DNA of 31,087 nt from JBOGGN01 sp050744165 (GTDB taxonomy: Bacteria; Actinomycetota; Acidimicrobiia; Acidimicrobiales; Palsa-688): positions 1-31,087 of the forward strand of contig JBOGGN010000313.1 of assembly GCA_050744165.1 (NCBI GenBank), in the 5' to 3' direction. The first letter of the stretch is position 1; every line of letters begins with the position of its first letter. The notes under the pieces were generated by a model, which ran no database searches, had not been told where the DNA came from, and saw nothing but the letters and a program-made list of their open reading frames with translations. A program made the translations under genes and the position numbers. Positions 8,408 to 16,963 of this stretch are shown here, piece after piece.

Positions 8408-8950
8408 TCATCCGCCGAGGCCCCCGACAGACGGCATGTGCGATTTGCAGGCGTCCATCGCCTGCTGCAACTGCGGCGAGCTCGACCCGACACCGGAGTC
8501 GTGCACTGCGCTGCCCGAGAACGTCGGGTCGGGGAAGTTCGGCAGGCCATGGGTGCGGATGCACTGGGCCCAGTCCAACCACTCCTGCTGTTGGGTGGGG
8601 GAGAGTTGCTGGCCGGTGGAGTTCCACGGCGACGGCAGGGCCTTGCAGGCCCGTAGGGCACCTTGGAACGCGGCCGAGTTCGGGTCAATTCCGGCGGTTC
8701 TGTAGCCGTAGCCGCCGCTGGGGGTTTGCACAGGGTCGGGGATGTTCGGGACGCCATGGCTGCGTATGCACTGGGAGTAGGCCACGGCTTGGGCGAGCGG
8801 CGTCGCCCCCGCGGAACCAGAACCTCCTTCCGGGGCGGCGGTTGTGGTCGGCCGGGAGCCGGCGGTAGGGACTGACGATCCGCCCGAGCAGCCGGCGACA
8901 GTGACTCCCAAGGCCACCACCGCGGCGGCCCAAAGGTGCGATGGACGCAT
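8408..8950 (-). CDS. Lipoprotein with duplicated CxRxHGxPNxPDP motif
   Basis: The 180-residue protein has a signal peptide and a lipobox VAGC, so it should be processed at Cys21 and lipid-anchored on the outside. A Thr/Ser/Gly-rich linker follows. The mature part has two copies of one module: CIRSHGVPNIPDPV followed about 45 residues later by ACKALPSP, and CIRTHGLPNFPDPTF followed by ACKSHMPS. Each module therefore has a His, an Asp and two Cys, able to form a disulfide or bind a ligand or metal. The family is common as uncharacterised lipoproteins in actinobacteria. It precedes the adaptor on the same strand by about 90 bp and may serve the exporter. Confidence 0.82.
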   Translation of the reverse strand: MRPSHLWAAAVVALGVTVAGCSGGSSVPTAGSRPTTTAAPEGGSGSAGATPLAQAVAYSQCIRSHGVPNIPDPVQTPSGGYGYRTAGIDPNSAAFQGALRACKALPSPWNSTGQQLSPTQQQEWLDWAQCIRTHGLPNFPDPTFSGSAVHDSGVGSSSPQLQQAMDACKSHMPSVGGLGG

Positions 8951-9123
8951 TACTCCGCTGTGCGACCGGGCCCGGCACGCTGTAGTTCCGAAGGACTGTC
9001 CCCTGCGACTTGTACTGGTTTGCTAGAGGCCATGGCCCCCAGTCAAAACAGTACGGTGTTGCCAGCACGTATGTATTTTTCGATACGCCGACGATATGGT
9101 CCGACTCGTAGCATCGCCCCAGT
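8951..9123. promoter_or_regulatory. Divergent promoter region, exporter operon and response regulator
   Basis: This 173-bp gap separates the minus-strand lipoprotein/exporter operon from the plus-strand response regulator. A plus-strand -10-like TAGCAT (9109-9114) puts transcription start at about 9121, 3 nt before the GTG of the regulator, so that mRNA is nearly leaderless. On the minus strand a TTGACT sequence (about 9046-9051) is a possible -35 for the exporter operon, but its -10 is not clear. The gap is the natural place for response-regulator binding; I could not define a clear direct repeat. Confidence 0.5.
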
Positions 9124-9819
9124 GTGCGAGTGTTGATCGTCGAAGACGAACCCTACATGGCAGAAGCCATCCGCGATGGCCTGCGCCTGGAAGCGATCGC
9201 CGCAGACATCGCCGGTGACGGTGACGCCGCCCTCGGCCTACTGAGCATCAACGACTATGACATCGCCGTCTTAGATCGCGACATCCCCGGCCCCTCCGGC
9301 GACGAGATCGCGAAACGCATCGTCGCCTCCGGCGGCGGCATGCCGATCCTCATGCTCACGGCGGCCGACCGGCTCGATGACAAGGCTTCCGGGTTCGGGC
9401 TCGGCGCCGACGATTACCTGACCAAGCCGTTCGAACTCCGAGAGCTGGTGCTCCGTCTCAGGGCGCTGGACCGCCGGCGCGTCCAGAGCCGGCCGCCGGT
9501 GCGGGAGATCGCCGGTTTGCGTGTTGATCCGTTCCGCCGCGAGGTCTTCCGCGATGGCCGCTATGTCGCGCTGACCCGCAAGCAGTTCGCCGTGCTCGAA
9601 GTCCTCGTCGCGGCCGAAGGCGGTGTCGTTAGCGCCGAAGAACTATTAGAGCGGGCGTGGGATGAGAACGCAGACCCGTTTACCAACGCGGTGCGCATCA
9701 CCGTCTCGGCGCTTCGGAAGCGCCTCGGCGAACCCTGGATCATCGTCACCGCTCCAGGTGTCGGCTACCGCATCGATACTCAACCAGACCCCGGACGTGA
9801 GAGAGGAACCCGTGGATAG
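9124..9819 (+). CDS. OmpR/PhoB-family response regulator
   Basis: The 231-residue protein begins at GTG with MRVLIVEDEP. The receiver domain (1-115) has the acidic pair E7/D8, phosphoacceptor D51 (YDIAVLDRD), switch Thr79 and Lys101 (DDYLTKPF). Residues 127-222 are a winged-helix DNA-binding domain (LTRKQFAVLEVLVAAEGGVV, ending in APGVGYRI). The kinase gene overlaps its 3' end by 8 nt. It most likely controls the divergent exporter operon, a common arrangement for envelope-stress or antimicrobial-peptide modules. No ribosome binding site is visible, which fits the nearly leaderless start. Confidence 0.95.
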   Translation: MRVLIVEDEPYMAEAIRDGLRLEAIAADIAGDGDAALGLLSINDYDIAVLDRDIPGPSGDEIAKRIVASGGGMPILMLTAADRLDDKASGFGLGADDYLTKPFELRELVLRLRALDRRRVQSRPPVREIAGLRVDPFRREVFRDGRYVALTRKQFAVLEVLVAAEGGVVSAEELLERAWDENADPFTNAVRITVSALRKRLGEPWIIVTAPGVGYRIDTQPDPGRERGTRG

Positions 9820-10951
9820 AGCCCCAGGTTTGAGTGTTCGCCTCAAACTCACCCTCAGCTACGCCGGCTTCCTCATGCTCGCCGGTGCCTTGCTGCTCGC
9901 CGCCGTGTGGTTGTTCCTCCTGCGGTACGTCCCAGACAAATTGCTCACCTCCACGCCAATTCATGGTGTCTTTCCAATCCAATCCCGTCTGCTGCGCGTT
10001 TTCGCTCCGAGGGCAGCCGCGGTCTTGGCGATCTTGTTGGTAATCGGTCTCCTGGGAGGCTGGCTTCTCGCCGGCCGCATGCTCGCGCCCCTGACCCGCA
10101 TCACCGACGCCACACGCACGGCCGCGACCGGATCACTCACTCACCGGATCCGTTTACCGGGCCGCCGAGATGAGTTTCGCGAACTCGCCGACGCCTTCGA
10201 CACCATGCTGGCGCAGCTCGAGGCCCACAGCGCCGAACAGCAGAGATTCTCAGCTAATGCCTCCCACGAACTGCGCACTCCGCTCGCCATCACCCAGACA
10301 CTTCTTGAGGTGGCCCGCAACGACCCGAGCCGAGACAACGGCGACCTTGTCGATCGTCTCAGCGCCGTCAATACCCGGGCTATCGATCTCACTGAGGCAT
10401 TGCTCCTGCTCAGCCGCGCCGACCAGAAGTCCTTCACCCCAGAACCCGTTGACCTGTCGCTCGTAGCCGAGGAAGCCACCGAGACTCTCCTCCCCCTCGC
10501 CGAAAGACACGGCGTCACCATCGAAACTTGCGGCGACCAGGCCCCGACCATCGGCTCCCAGGCGCTCTTGCTGCAGTTGACGACGAACCTCGTGCAAAAC
10601 GCGATCGTCCACAACCTGCCCGAAGGTGGCTCCGTGCGGGTCATGACCAACGCTCAGCCCAAGGGTGTCGTGCTCACTGTCGACAACACCGGCGAACAGC
10701 TCACCCCGCAGATAGCTTCCACTTTCGTCGAGCCATTTCAGCGCGGTAGCGAACGCTTACATACCGACCACGCAGGTGTCGGCCTCGGCCTGGCCATCGT
10801 CAAAAGCATCACCCAAGCACACGACGGAATCCTCACCCTCACTCCCCGGACCGGCGGCGGCCTCTGTGTCACGGTGCAACTACCCGCCGCGCTAGCGCAC
10901 TCCCCCAGATCCGCACGCGACTGTCCGCTACCACGCGGCATGTCCAAGTAG
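9812..10951 (+). CDS. Sensor histidine kinase with a minimal extracytoplasmic loop
   Basis: I start this 379-residue kinase at GTG 9812, preceded by GAGAGG at 9801-9806; an earlier in-frame start would run through the regulator gene. Domains in order: TM1 16-38, a loop of about 28 residues, TM2 67-88, HAMP 88-140, HisKA with the phosphoacceptor His152 in NASHELRTPL, and HATPase with N-box N263 (VQNAIVHN), DNTG at 291-294 and the lid GVGLGLAIV (322-330). The loop between the membrane helices is too short to form a folded sensor domain. That points to intramembrane sensing or sensing through the neighbouring transporter. Confidence 0.94.
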   Translation: MDRAPGLSVRLKLTLSYAGFLMLAGALLLAAVWLFLLRYVPDKLLTSTPIHGVFPIQSRLLRVFAPRAAAVLAILLVIGLLGGWLLAGRMLAPLTRITDATRTAATGSLTHRIRLPGRRDEFRELADAFDTMLAQLEAHSAEQQRFSANASHELRTPLAITQTLLEVARNDPSRDNGDLVDRLSAVNTRAIDLTEALLLLSRADQKSFTPEPVDLSLVAEEATETLLPLAERHGVTIETCGDQAPTIGSQALLLQLTTNLVQNAIVHNLPEGGSVRVMTNAQPKGVVLTVDNTGEQLTPQIASTFVEPFQRGSERLHTDHAGVGLGLAIVKSITQAHDGILTLTPRTGGGLCVTVQLPAALAHSPRSARDCPLPRGMSK

Positions 10952-11013
10952 GGCATGCACGCCCATGAAGTCCGGTAGGAGAGCGTCCGGAAGCCGCTGA
11001 TACAACCCGGTCG

Positions 11014-11225
11014 ATGCTCGCCGCAGCAGGGTTCGAGGACGTAGAGGTGTTGCACACCGACGATTTGGGTGAGGCGTGGGGGACCACGTGTTTGTGGCCG
11101 TCCCCCGCCGCTCGATGTAAACCGGATCGCCCGCCTTCGCTCCACGCGGCCGGACGGGTCACCGGTGCACTTGCTCGCGCACGTCGATAGCGCGGGAGTG
11201 TCGGTGTTCGCCCGAGCAGGCTAAA
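11014..11225 (+). pseudogene. Methyltransferase-like C-terminal remnant plus second orphan tail
   Basis: From 11014 the frame reads MLAAAGFEDVEVLHTDDLGE, very like the last beta-strand region of class I SAM-dependent methyltransferases. A frameshift near 11082 then gives a natural-looking end (DHVFVAVPRRSM) stopping at 11118-11120. Immediately after, a third frame reads VNRIARLRSTRPDGSP then VHLLAHVDSAGVSVFARAG with a stop at 11223-11225, the tail of another unknown protein. Neither has a catalytic domain upstream; the preceding 60 bp belong to intergenic sequence after the kinase. Both are debris. Confidence 0.4.
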
Positions 11226-11363
11226 AGCGGCCGGTGCGTCAACGACTGTTCAACCGTTGTTCACCTGCGCACGGCCGGACGGCAATCTCGCTGTTGCAAA
11301 GGCTGCGTACGGTGGCGTATCCGGACCGGACATTCGATTACCCGACGAAGGAGTATCGGCCCC

Positions 11364-11486
11364 ATGGAGGAACTTGTCGCCCTCATCGTGGTCCCCGCCT
11401 TGGCGGCGGCCATCGAGTTCGCCGTCTTCCGGCTGCTCGAGTGGATGACGGGCGCCGGATCCGAAGCCCTGGTTGCTCCCGCCTGA
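11364..11486 (+). CDS. 40-residue membrane miniprotein, unknown
   Basis: A short frame starts at ATG 11364, 10 nt after a strong SD-like GAAGGAG (11347-11353). The product starts MEELVALIVVPALAAAIEFA and ends near SEALVAPA. It is one hydrophobic helix of about 20 residues followed by a short amphipathic stretch with Arg, Glu and Trp (FRLLEWMTG). It is not linked to a recognised operon. Small single-helix proteins of this kind are often missed in annotation. The SD and the clean hydrophobic profile are the evidence; function unknown. Confidence 0.5.
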   Translation: MEELVALIVVPALAAAIEFAVFRLLEWMTGAGSEALVAPA

Positions 11487-12227
11487 GATCACAGTCGCCG
11501 GCACGGCGCCCCGTTTTGGCGCAACAAGGAGTCTTCCGGAGGAAACCTTCTCGAACGTCTGGGTCCCGGCGCCATCTTGTTGAGCCGACGGTCCGACCTA
11601 CTTCGGCAACCCCGCTGTCGGCGCCCGGGGGATCTACATGGCCGTCGTCGCTCGACTCGGGCCACGTCCCTCGGTTCGGCAACACGTCCTACGCCGGCAG
11701 ACCGTTCGGCTCCGCGCACGCCGTCAACGAAAACAACTTCGCCGGGATCGAGGTGTTCGGCCGATAGGGCGTCCGGCTAATGTCGGCGGCCATGCCGAGC
11801 TCGGGCTGATGGCCGCTTTTCCAACACATCGCGGAAAATGGTGGGCAACAAGTTCCCCATTCTCTTCTTGTCGGCGCTCTTGTCGGGGACTGGATTATTG
11901 GGGTGCGTGAGGCGGGCGCTCCGCTTTCTGGACGTGGTGTTCGTGGCGCCGTGGCGCCGTCGGCGCCGGAGGTAGTGCGGCTTGAGTCTGTTGGGGCGGA
12001 GGTGGCGTTGTTGTTTGTGCCGCCCGTAGAGGCCGAGGCAGGCCCCGGCTATGAGGGCAGGGATTTAGCGAGTGGCCCGACGCGAATCCAGTTGGCCGCG
12101 GTGGACACCACACCAACGGGACGTAGGCGCAAGGAGCGACGGTCCGCCGACCCGAGGGTTGCAATCGCGGCGCCCTTGTGTGGTTGCTCTTGGCCTCGGC
12201 CCGGGCTCGGGCATCGGGAATTGGCGG
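11487..12227. other. No intact gene; frameshifted remnant at about 11600-11767
   Basis: In 11600-11670 one plus frame reads TYFGNPAVGARGIYMAVVARL. From about 11665 to the TAG at 11765-11767 another frame reads RFGNTSYAGRPFGSAHAVNE then NNFAGIEVFGR. Both look like pieces of one secreted or repeat-type protein separated by a frameshift. The family is not recognised. From about 11900 to 12227 the sequence is very GC-rich with only Pro/Arg-rich frames on both strands, and I see nothing supportable in it. Confidence 0.35.
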
Positions 12228-13199
12228 CTACGACGACTTCGGCCCCGCTTCGGGGGCGAAGCTGACTTCCACCCTTTCTTCTGGCCGTCGCTCTTCCTCT
12301 CGGGCGATGTCGGCCAGGACCCGCTGGTCGGCGTCGGTGAGAGGCGGTTGCACGATGCTGCGGGGCCAGAGCCGGCGGTGGCGGACCACGTTGATCTCGG
12401 CGGCGTAGAGGGTGAGCGTGCCCAGGAGTCCCAAGAAGCTGATCAACCCGAGGACGAAGCCAAACTGGCCATAGACCGCCTGGGCGTGGCGCAGCTGGTG
12501 TTGGACCAGGGCGGTGCCCACAGTGACCAGCACCGTGTAACAGAGGCCCGCGATCCCGGCGCCCACCAGGAGGTCACGCCATGGGACCTGGCGTGGCGTC
12601 AGTACCCGGAAGGCGACGGTGGCGACGGCAATATTGAAGGCGAGGTCGACGACGAGCGCCAGGACCCTGAAGATGAGGGACCGTCCCGCCACGGTGGCGA
12701 GGCCGCTCAATCCGGCGGCTGCCCCCAACGCCACCGTCACGGTCAGGAAAAACAGCAAACCCCGGGCCAGCCGCGGGAGAAAGCCTGGACGCGCCACCCC
12801 GGGGACGTTCCACACCTGGGCCATGGCGTGTTGGGCGGCCTGGGCGATGCCCAGAGATCCGTAGATGAGCCCGAACAGTCCGATGATGAGGCCGACCAGG
12901 CTGCCGTGGAGTGGGTGGGGCACGTCGCGGCCGATCTGCTGGCCGTACACGGGGAACTGCTTCAACGTTGAGCCGATAACGCTCTGGTCGAGTCGCTGGT
13001 TGCCGACGAAGCCCAAGATCGTCGTGACGACCAGGAGCATGGGGAAGAGGGCCATGAACCCGTAGTAGGCCAGGATGACCACGAGCATGGAGCCCCGGTC
13101 GTCGCCGAACTTCTTGAAGACGGCGAAGGCAAACGCCGTTGCCCGATGGCGTTGCTGCCAGCGGTCCACGCCCTTGACTACAGCTTCCACTGGGTTCAC
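12228..13199 (-). CDS. YihY/BrkB-family (UPF0761) inner membrane protein
   Basis: The 323-residue protein starts at GTG and shows the YihY/BrkB signature: an N-terminal amphipathic part, then the motif AYYGFMALFPMLLVV in the first membrane segment, and five further helices at about 100-120, 145-170, 180-203, 213-235 and 243-270. The conserved end of the domain (YGQFGFVLGLISFLGLLGTLTLYAAEINVV) is present, followed by a charged cytoplasmic tail. Members were once called ribonuclease BN or serum-resistance factors, but the molecular function is not settled. It stands alone here, and codon use matches the intact genes of the second half. Confidence 0.92.
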   Translation of the reverse strand: MNPVEAVVKGVDRWQQRHRATAFAFAVFKKFGDDRGSMLVVILAYYGFMALFPMLLVVTTILGFVGNQRLDQSVIGSTLKQFPVYGQQIGRDVPHPLHGSLVGLIIGLFGLIYGSLGIAQAAQHAMAQVWNVPGVARPGFLPRLARGLLFFLTVTVALGAAAGLSGLATVAGRSLIFRVLALVVDLAFNIAVATVAFRVLTPRQVPWRDLLVGAGIAGLCYTVLVTVGTALVQHQLRHAQAVYGQFGFVLGLISFLGLLGTLTLYAAEINVVRHRRLWPRSIVQPPLTDADQRVLADIAREEERRPEERVEVSFAPEAGPKSS

Positions 13200-13326
13200 G
13201 CACCACGTGTACCCATCAACGGGTTACCGATTCCTCCCCGTGGCGGCGCACCGATCATGAACCGCTACCAAAGTCACGACCACCGTTCCTACCGGCCGCC
13301 GGGCTGGGCTGGTTGGCGGTCTGGAC

Positions 13327-13519
13327 GTGTGGGAAGTGGTGATTTCGATCGAGGATCTATCGGACGAGACGGATCCGATCAGTGCGCTGCTTAGGGAATC
13401 GTCGCTTAGCCGGCCCATAGACCGACGCCGCGCTTCGCTACCGAACCTCTTACCCAGACGAGGTCGGTGCGCGCATCGAGTTGCATCGCCAAGAGACAGC
13501 TGCGCCTTCGAACGTTTGA
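13327..13519 (+). pseudogene. Antitoxin remnant of a DUF5615-type toxin-antitoxin pair (frameshifted)
   Basis: One frame from GTG 13327 reads VWEVVISIEDLSDETDPIS and on to RESSLSRPI. After about 13420 the coherent reading is in another frame, ALRYRTSYPDEVGARIELHR then QETAAPSNV, stopping at TGA 13517-13519. The second part is typical of the C-terminal helix of small actinobacterial antitoxins (YPDEVxxRIxLHRxE). The total is only about 60 codons, so residues between the two halves are probably lost as well as the frame. Its stop overlaps the TTG start of the toxin remnant, the usual coupling in such pairs. Confidence 0.5.
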
Positions 13520-13685
13520 AGCTCCTGATCGACGAGATGTACCCGCCGGCCCTGGCCGAAGCAGTGCGCGCGACTGGCATCAACGCCTGCACTGTTGCCG
13601 AGCGAGGATCGCCGCAGCCGTGCGAACCATCACGCACGAGCGGCTCGACGACCGCCTCGTCTACCTGGAACATCCGTCCGAATAG
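13516..13685 (+). pseudogene. DUF5615 PIN-like toxin remnant with internal deletion
   Basis: From TTG 13516 the frame reads MKLLIDEMYPPALAEAVRAT then GINACTVAE, the canonical N-terminus of DUF5615 PIN-like toxins, with the acidic D6/E7 pair. Directly after CTVAE the sequence jumps, in another frame, to ARIAAAVRTITHERLDDRLV then YLEHPSE and a TAG at 13683-13685, the typical end of the same family. About 50-60 central residues, which would carry the remaining acidic residues, are missing. It should be inactive. Confidence 0.6.
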
Positions 13686-13705
13686 ACGAACCCCGGAGCC
13701 GCGGG

Positions 13706-14842
13706 CTATCCGGGGGGCTTGCCGAGGTCGGCGGATTTCGACCAAAGGTTGGCGAGGGCTGTCGCGCGTGGCAGCAACCAGCGGGCCGAGGAGCCCACTT
13801 CCCAGCTCCCGTTGGAGGTGTCGATCAGGTCCAGGCCGACCAGAACGGACTCAAGGCGATAGAGGTCGCTACGGACTTGCGCCTCGTCGAGGCGTTGGCT
13901 CTGGCTGGTGACCCATCGCTGGCCGAGCAAATCCAGCAGGCGGCCGGCCACGTCCTGCGGCTTCGACGGACCTTCGGCGGCGAGAAGCGCGAGGGTGTCG
14001 GTTGTGAGGAGCGACTCGTAGCCGTACTGCGGTCCGAACCACGATCGAAGGCGGCGGATCACTTCCATGTCGTCGCTGGCGATGCGCGTGGGGGCGAGGA
14101 CGCCCTTGCGCAGACGGAGCAGGCCGACCTCGCGTAGGAGGTCATGTAGGGCTGCCAACGGCGGCAGGTCCTCCTCGATGGAGGCCGGGCGCGCATCGAA
14201 GCCCCATTTGGGAAACTGCTCTTGGACCTGGCGCACGAACACTCGGGGTAGGCGGCCTCCAGGTGTCAGCTTGATCCCGTCGGCGATCAGCGAGAGCACC
14301 AGCCGTACCGGGGTCGGCACCCGACCAACGGTCTGCTGGACGAGCAAGTCGACCGTCGCCAGGTCGAAGGTGTCCTTCCATGCTGCCGCCCAACCTCGCA
14401 TGTGCTCGTGTTCCGCGTCTGTCGGGTTGGCCAGCACGGTCAGGAAGTCGGCGTAGCCGTGCGGTCCGCCTACATCTTCGGGAGGGCAGGCCCCCTCGCC
14501 GTCGACGACGCCGGCCCGCTCAGCTCCAGGGCCAACCACCACCACGTCGTGCTTCCAGCCGTCGCCGAAGTCGTACAGGTAGGTGAAGCGGGCGGGGAGG
14601 GACCGAAGGGGGATACCGGTTTCGGCCTGCTCGTCGTCGAACTCGTTGAAACCGTCGACGTCGGGCATCCCGTACCGCGCGTCGTCGGCAACGAACTGGT
14701 GGAGGTGGGAGTCTGTCCAGCCGATGGCGACCTGCAGGAGGTCGTGGAGCTCGGGCAGGAGAACGCCGGCCGGCACGTCGAGCACCCGCACCACGGTCGG
14801 CTCGACCTCGCTCATCGTTACCCGGAGACGAGTGGTTCTCAT
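13706..14842 (-). CDS. pRiA4b ORF-3-family protein
   Basis: The 378-residue protein opens MRTTRLRVTMSEVEPTVVRV and continues with VPAGVLLPELHDLLQVAIGW then TDSHLHQF, the hallmark of the plasmid pRiA4b ORF-3 fold (about residues 1-180), including YDFGDGWKHDV and CPPEDVGGPHGY. The remaining 190 residues form a helical region without a recognised domain. The fold is often found near mobile DNA, and its biochemical role is unknown. A -10-like TAGCGT lies 7 nt before the ATG, so the message is probably leaderless. The gene is intact although decayed genes lie on both sides. Confidence 0.85.
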   Translation of the reverse strand: MRTTRLRVTMSEVEPTVVRVLDVPAGVLLPELHDLLQVAIGWTDSHLHQFVADDARYGMPDVDGFNEFDDEQAETGIPLRSLPARFTYLYDFGDGWKHDVVVVGPGAERAGVVDGEGACPPEDVGGPHGYADFLTVLANPTDAEHEHMRGWAAAWKDTFDLATVDLLVQQTVGRVPTPVRLVLSLIADGIKLTPGGRLPRVFVRQVQEQFPKWGFDARPASIEEDLPPLAALHDLLREVGLLRLRKGVLAPTRIASDDMEVIRRLRSWFGPQYGYESLLTTDTLALLAAEGPSKPQDVAGRLLDLLGQRWVTSQSQRLDEAQVRSDLYRLESVLVGLDLIDTSNGSWEVGSSARWLLPRATALANLWSKSADLGKPPG

Positions 14843-14849
14843 GATCGAG

Positions 14850-14855
14850 ACGCTA
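14850..14855 (-). promoter_or_regulatory. -10 element of the pRiA4b gene (leaderless start)
   Basis: On the minus strand TAGCGT ends 7 nt before the ATG at 14840-14842, which places transcription start at or next to the start codon. No ribosome binding site is present, as expected for a leaderless mRNA. I see no convincing -35 box. Confidence 0.45.
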
Positions 14856-14904
14856 TGGGCTGCTGCGCCTACCGAGGACCCGACGCCGACGAGCCCGGAG
14901 GGAC

Positions 14905-15120
14905 ATGCCGGAGATCAGCTTCAACGAGTCCTACCGACAGATCCGGGAAGGCCAAGGATTGGGGCGCAGCAATCGCCGGCCTTCACAAGCTCCTCGACCA
15001 CCCTTGCGCTCATCACCAGGTTGCCGGCGACGAGGTGTGGGACAACATCCATGAGCTCCACAAGCGCAGTCGGCCTCTATGGCGTGGATCCGGGCAACAC
15101 ACACTCCACGTGCACGACCG
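14905..15120 (+). pseudogene. Possible short frameshifted gene, unknown
   Basis: After GGAGG at 14897-14902, an ATG at 14905 reads MPEISFNESYRQIREG. The coherent reading then moves to another frame as AKDWGAAIAGLHKLLDHPCA then HHQVAGDEVWDNIHELHKR. After about 15065 a third frame is the more protein-like (AVGLYGVDPGNTHSTCTTVV). This looks like a decayed small cytoplasmic protein. I do not recognise it. The rest of 14843-15195 holds nothing supportable. Confidence 0.3.
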
Positions 15121-15195
15121 TGGTCAGCGAGCGGAGCCGACGGCCATCTTTTCCAGCCCCGCGACGTGCTGGACCGGTATAGGGGGAGTGTCCAC

Positions 15196-16856
15196 TCAGA
15201 TGGACTGGCGGTAACCGAAGAACTCGTGGTCGGGGTTGTACCCGCCGTACCCGCCCGCGATATCGGCGAAGTCGGCCACGAACTGGATGCCCGCCAGCCA
15301 CTTCACCTGCTTGAACCCGAGCTGCACCTCGTTGCGCAGCCGCAGTGGCGCCCCATGGCCGTAGGAGAGCGGCTGGCCGTTCATCTGGTACGCCAGCATG
15401 GTGAGTCGATAATGCATCTGCTCGACGGGGTGGGCGTCGTAGTATAGGCCCCCCTCGGGACCGTCGCCGAGGGAGTAGAACACCACCCATCGGGCCTCCG
15501 GCCTGGGCCGGACGAGGTCACAGATCGTCGCCATGCTGACGCCGCCCCACTTGGCGACCAGGCCGTCGACCTTGAGCCGCCACGACCGGAACTCGTCGTC
15601 CGCCAAGCGCTGGTAGCGCTCGCTTGTCGGGTAGGCGCCGTTGTGCCAGAAATAAGGTGAGATGTCCTGCTCCCGGTATTCGCCTGGGGTGGCATCCACA
15701 TGCTCGAACAGCCGCTGCATGGGGCCGATCAACGCGAAGCCGAGCCGCTGCACGGTGCGCGGGTGGCGAAGGGTGAACGGGCGTGGCCGCGACCCACGCC
15801 ACCACCATCAGCACCATGAGCACCGAGAACACGACGAGGCCGGTCCAGCTGGCGTCATTGCGGTTCGGCGTATACGTGGTTGAGGTTGTGCAACAGCCCG
15901 GTGGAGAACACCAGCGTGACGTGCACGACGATGAAGACCAAGAACCAGCACAGCACGAGGAAGTGCAGGGAGCGGGCGACTTGGATGGACAGCCGCCGGC
16001 TGATGCTCTTGACCTGGTGGACAATGCAGGAGACATCCGCAGGCCCGTGATGAGGGTGAGCGGTGCGGCCACGAACAGGTGAGGAAGTAGGCGATCAGCT
16101 GCAGGCCGTTGTACCCAGTCCAGCCGTTCTCGGTGGGCCAGTGCAGCGAGAGGTACTGGAACAGCGTCGACACCGCGGCCGGGAACATCTTCCACGTCGT
16201 GGGCACGATGCGGCGCCACTGACCGGTCGAGAACAGCAGCACGTAGAACACGGCCCCGTTGGCCAGCCACAACCAGTCGACACGCAGATGCCATCAGCGG
16301 GGCAGGCCGATCGAGTGGCGTATGCCGGGCAGCCCGAGCTGCTTGGGCAGGGTGACGGAGTCCTGTCTGGCGGTCCAGAGCGGATCGGAGGGAACGGCGT
16401 TCTGGAACCGGAACCACTCACGCCCGGGCGTGGAGTTGCGGGTCCAGAACAGCCTCGGGTGGTCGGCGAGGATCTGGATCCCCGCCCGGATGATGAAGAT
16501 CATGAAGAAGCCGTTGAGGAAGTGCTGTGCCTCCAGCCACCAGGGCAACCCGATCGGCGCGCCCGCTGACACCGTGGTGCCGGGGTAGCGGGCGATGAAT
16601 CGTTGGACGGCCGGCATGTCCCGAAGTCCCTGGCAACTGCCACCGCCACCAGCAGGAGGACGAAGCCCGCAGGGAGCAGCCACAGCAGGTTCAGCCACCG
16701 GTCCCGTCCCACGCGCAACCGGGGTGGGATCCGGTAGGCGGCGGGCAGCGACCCAGCCCAGGTCTCGGGGTCGACGACCGCCTCGCGCGCGACAACAACG
16801 CCCGGTAGTCGGCCACGGACCCGGCTGTGGGCGCAGTCGAACGGTCCGCGGTCCAC
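15196..16856 (-). pseudogene. Broken molybdopterin oxidoreductase with cytochrome b-like membrane domain
   Basis: Read on the minus strand, pieces of one large protein appear in order but in changing frames. A start region with one TM (RWLNLLWLLPAGFVLLLVAV, about 16700-16630) comes first. A cytochrome b-like part follows (WWLEAQHFLNGFFMIFIIRA, 16294-16620), then WLANGAVFYVLLFSTGQWRR (about 16080-16270), then SLHFLVLCWFLVFIVVHVTL (about 15890-15960), and a sulfite-oxidase-like domain (15196-15753, from VQRLGF to the end). At least four frameshifts separate them. In the last domain DGLVAKWGGVSMATICDLV is shorter than relatives: the stretch that carries the Mo-coordinating Cys is deleted. The gene cannot make a working enzyme. 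Confidence 0.75.
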
Positions 16857-16963
16857 TTCACAAGCTCTCCGGGAGGGCTCTACGCGCCGTCCCGTCCGGG
16901 TGAACGCGCCCCGCCGTCACGGGCGGCGCTCTGAGACCCTCGCTGCAGGCTGCTGCCTTCCGC

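Noticed and set aside
9662..9811. Upstream extension of the histidine kinase frame
   Set aside because: It overlaps the response regulator's DNA-binding domain; GTG 9812 with GAGAGG upstream is a better start.
12072..12971. 299-codon plus-strand frame
   Set aside because: Antisense to the clearly recognised YihY/BrkB gene.
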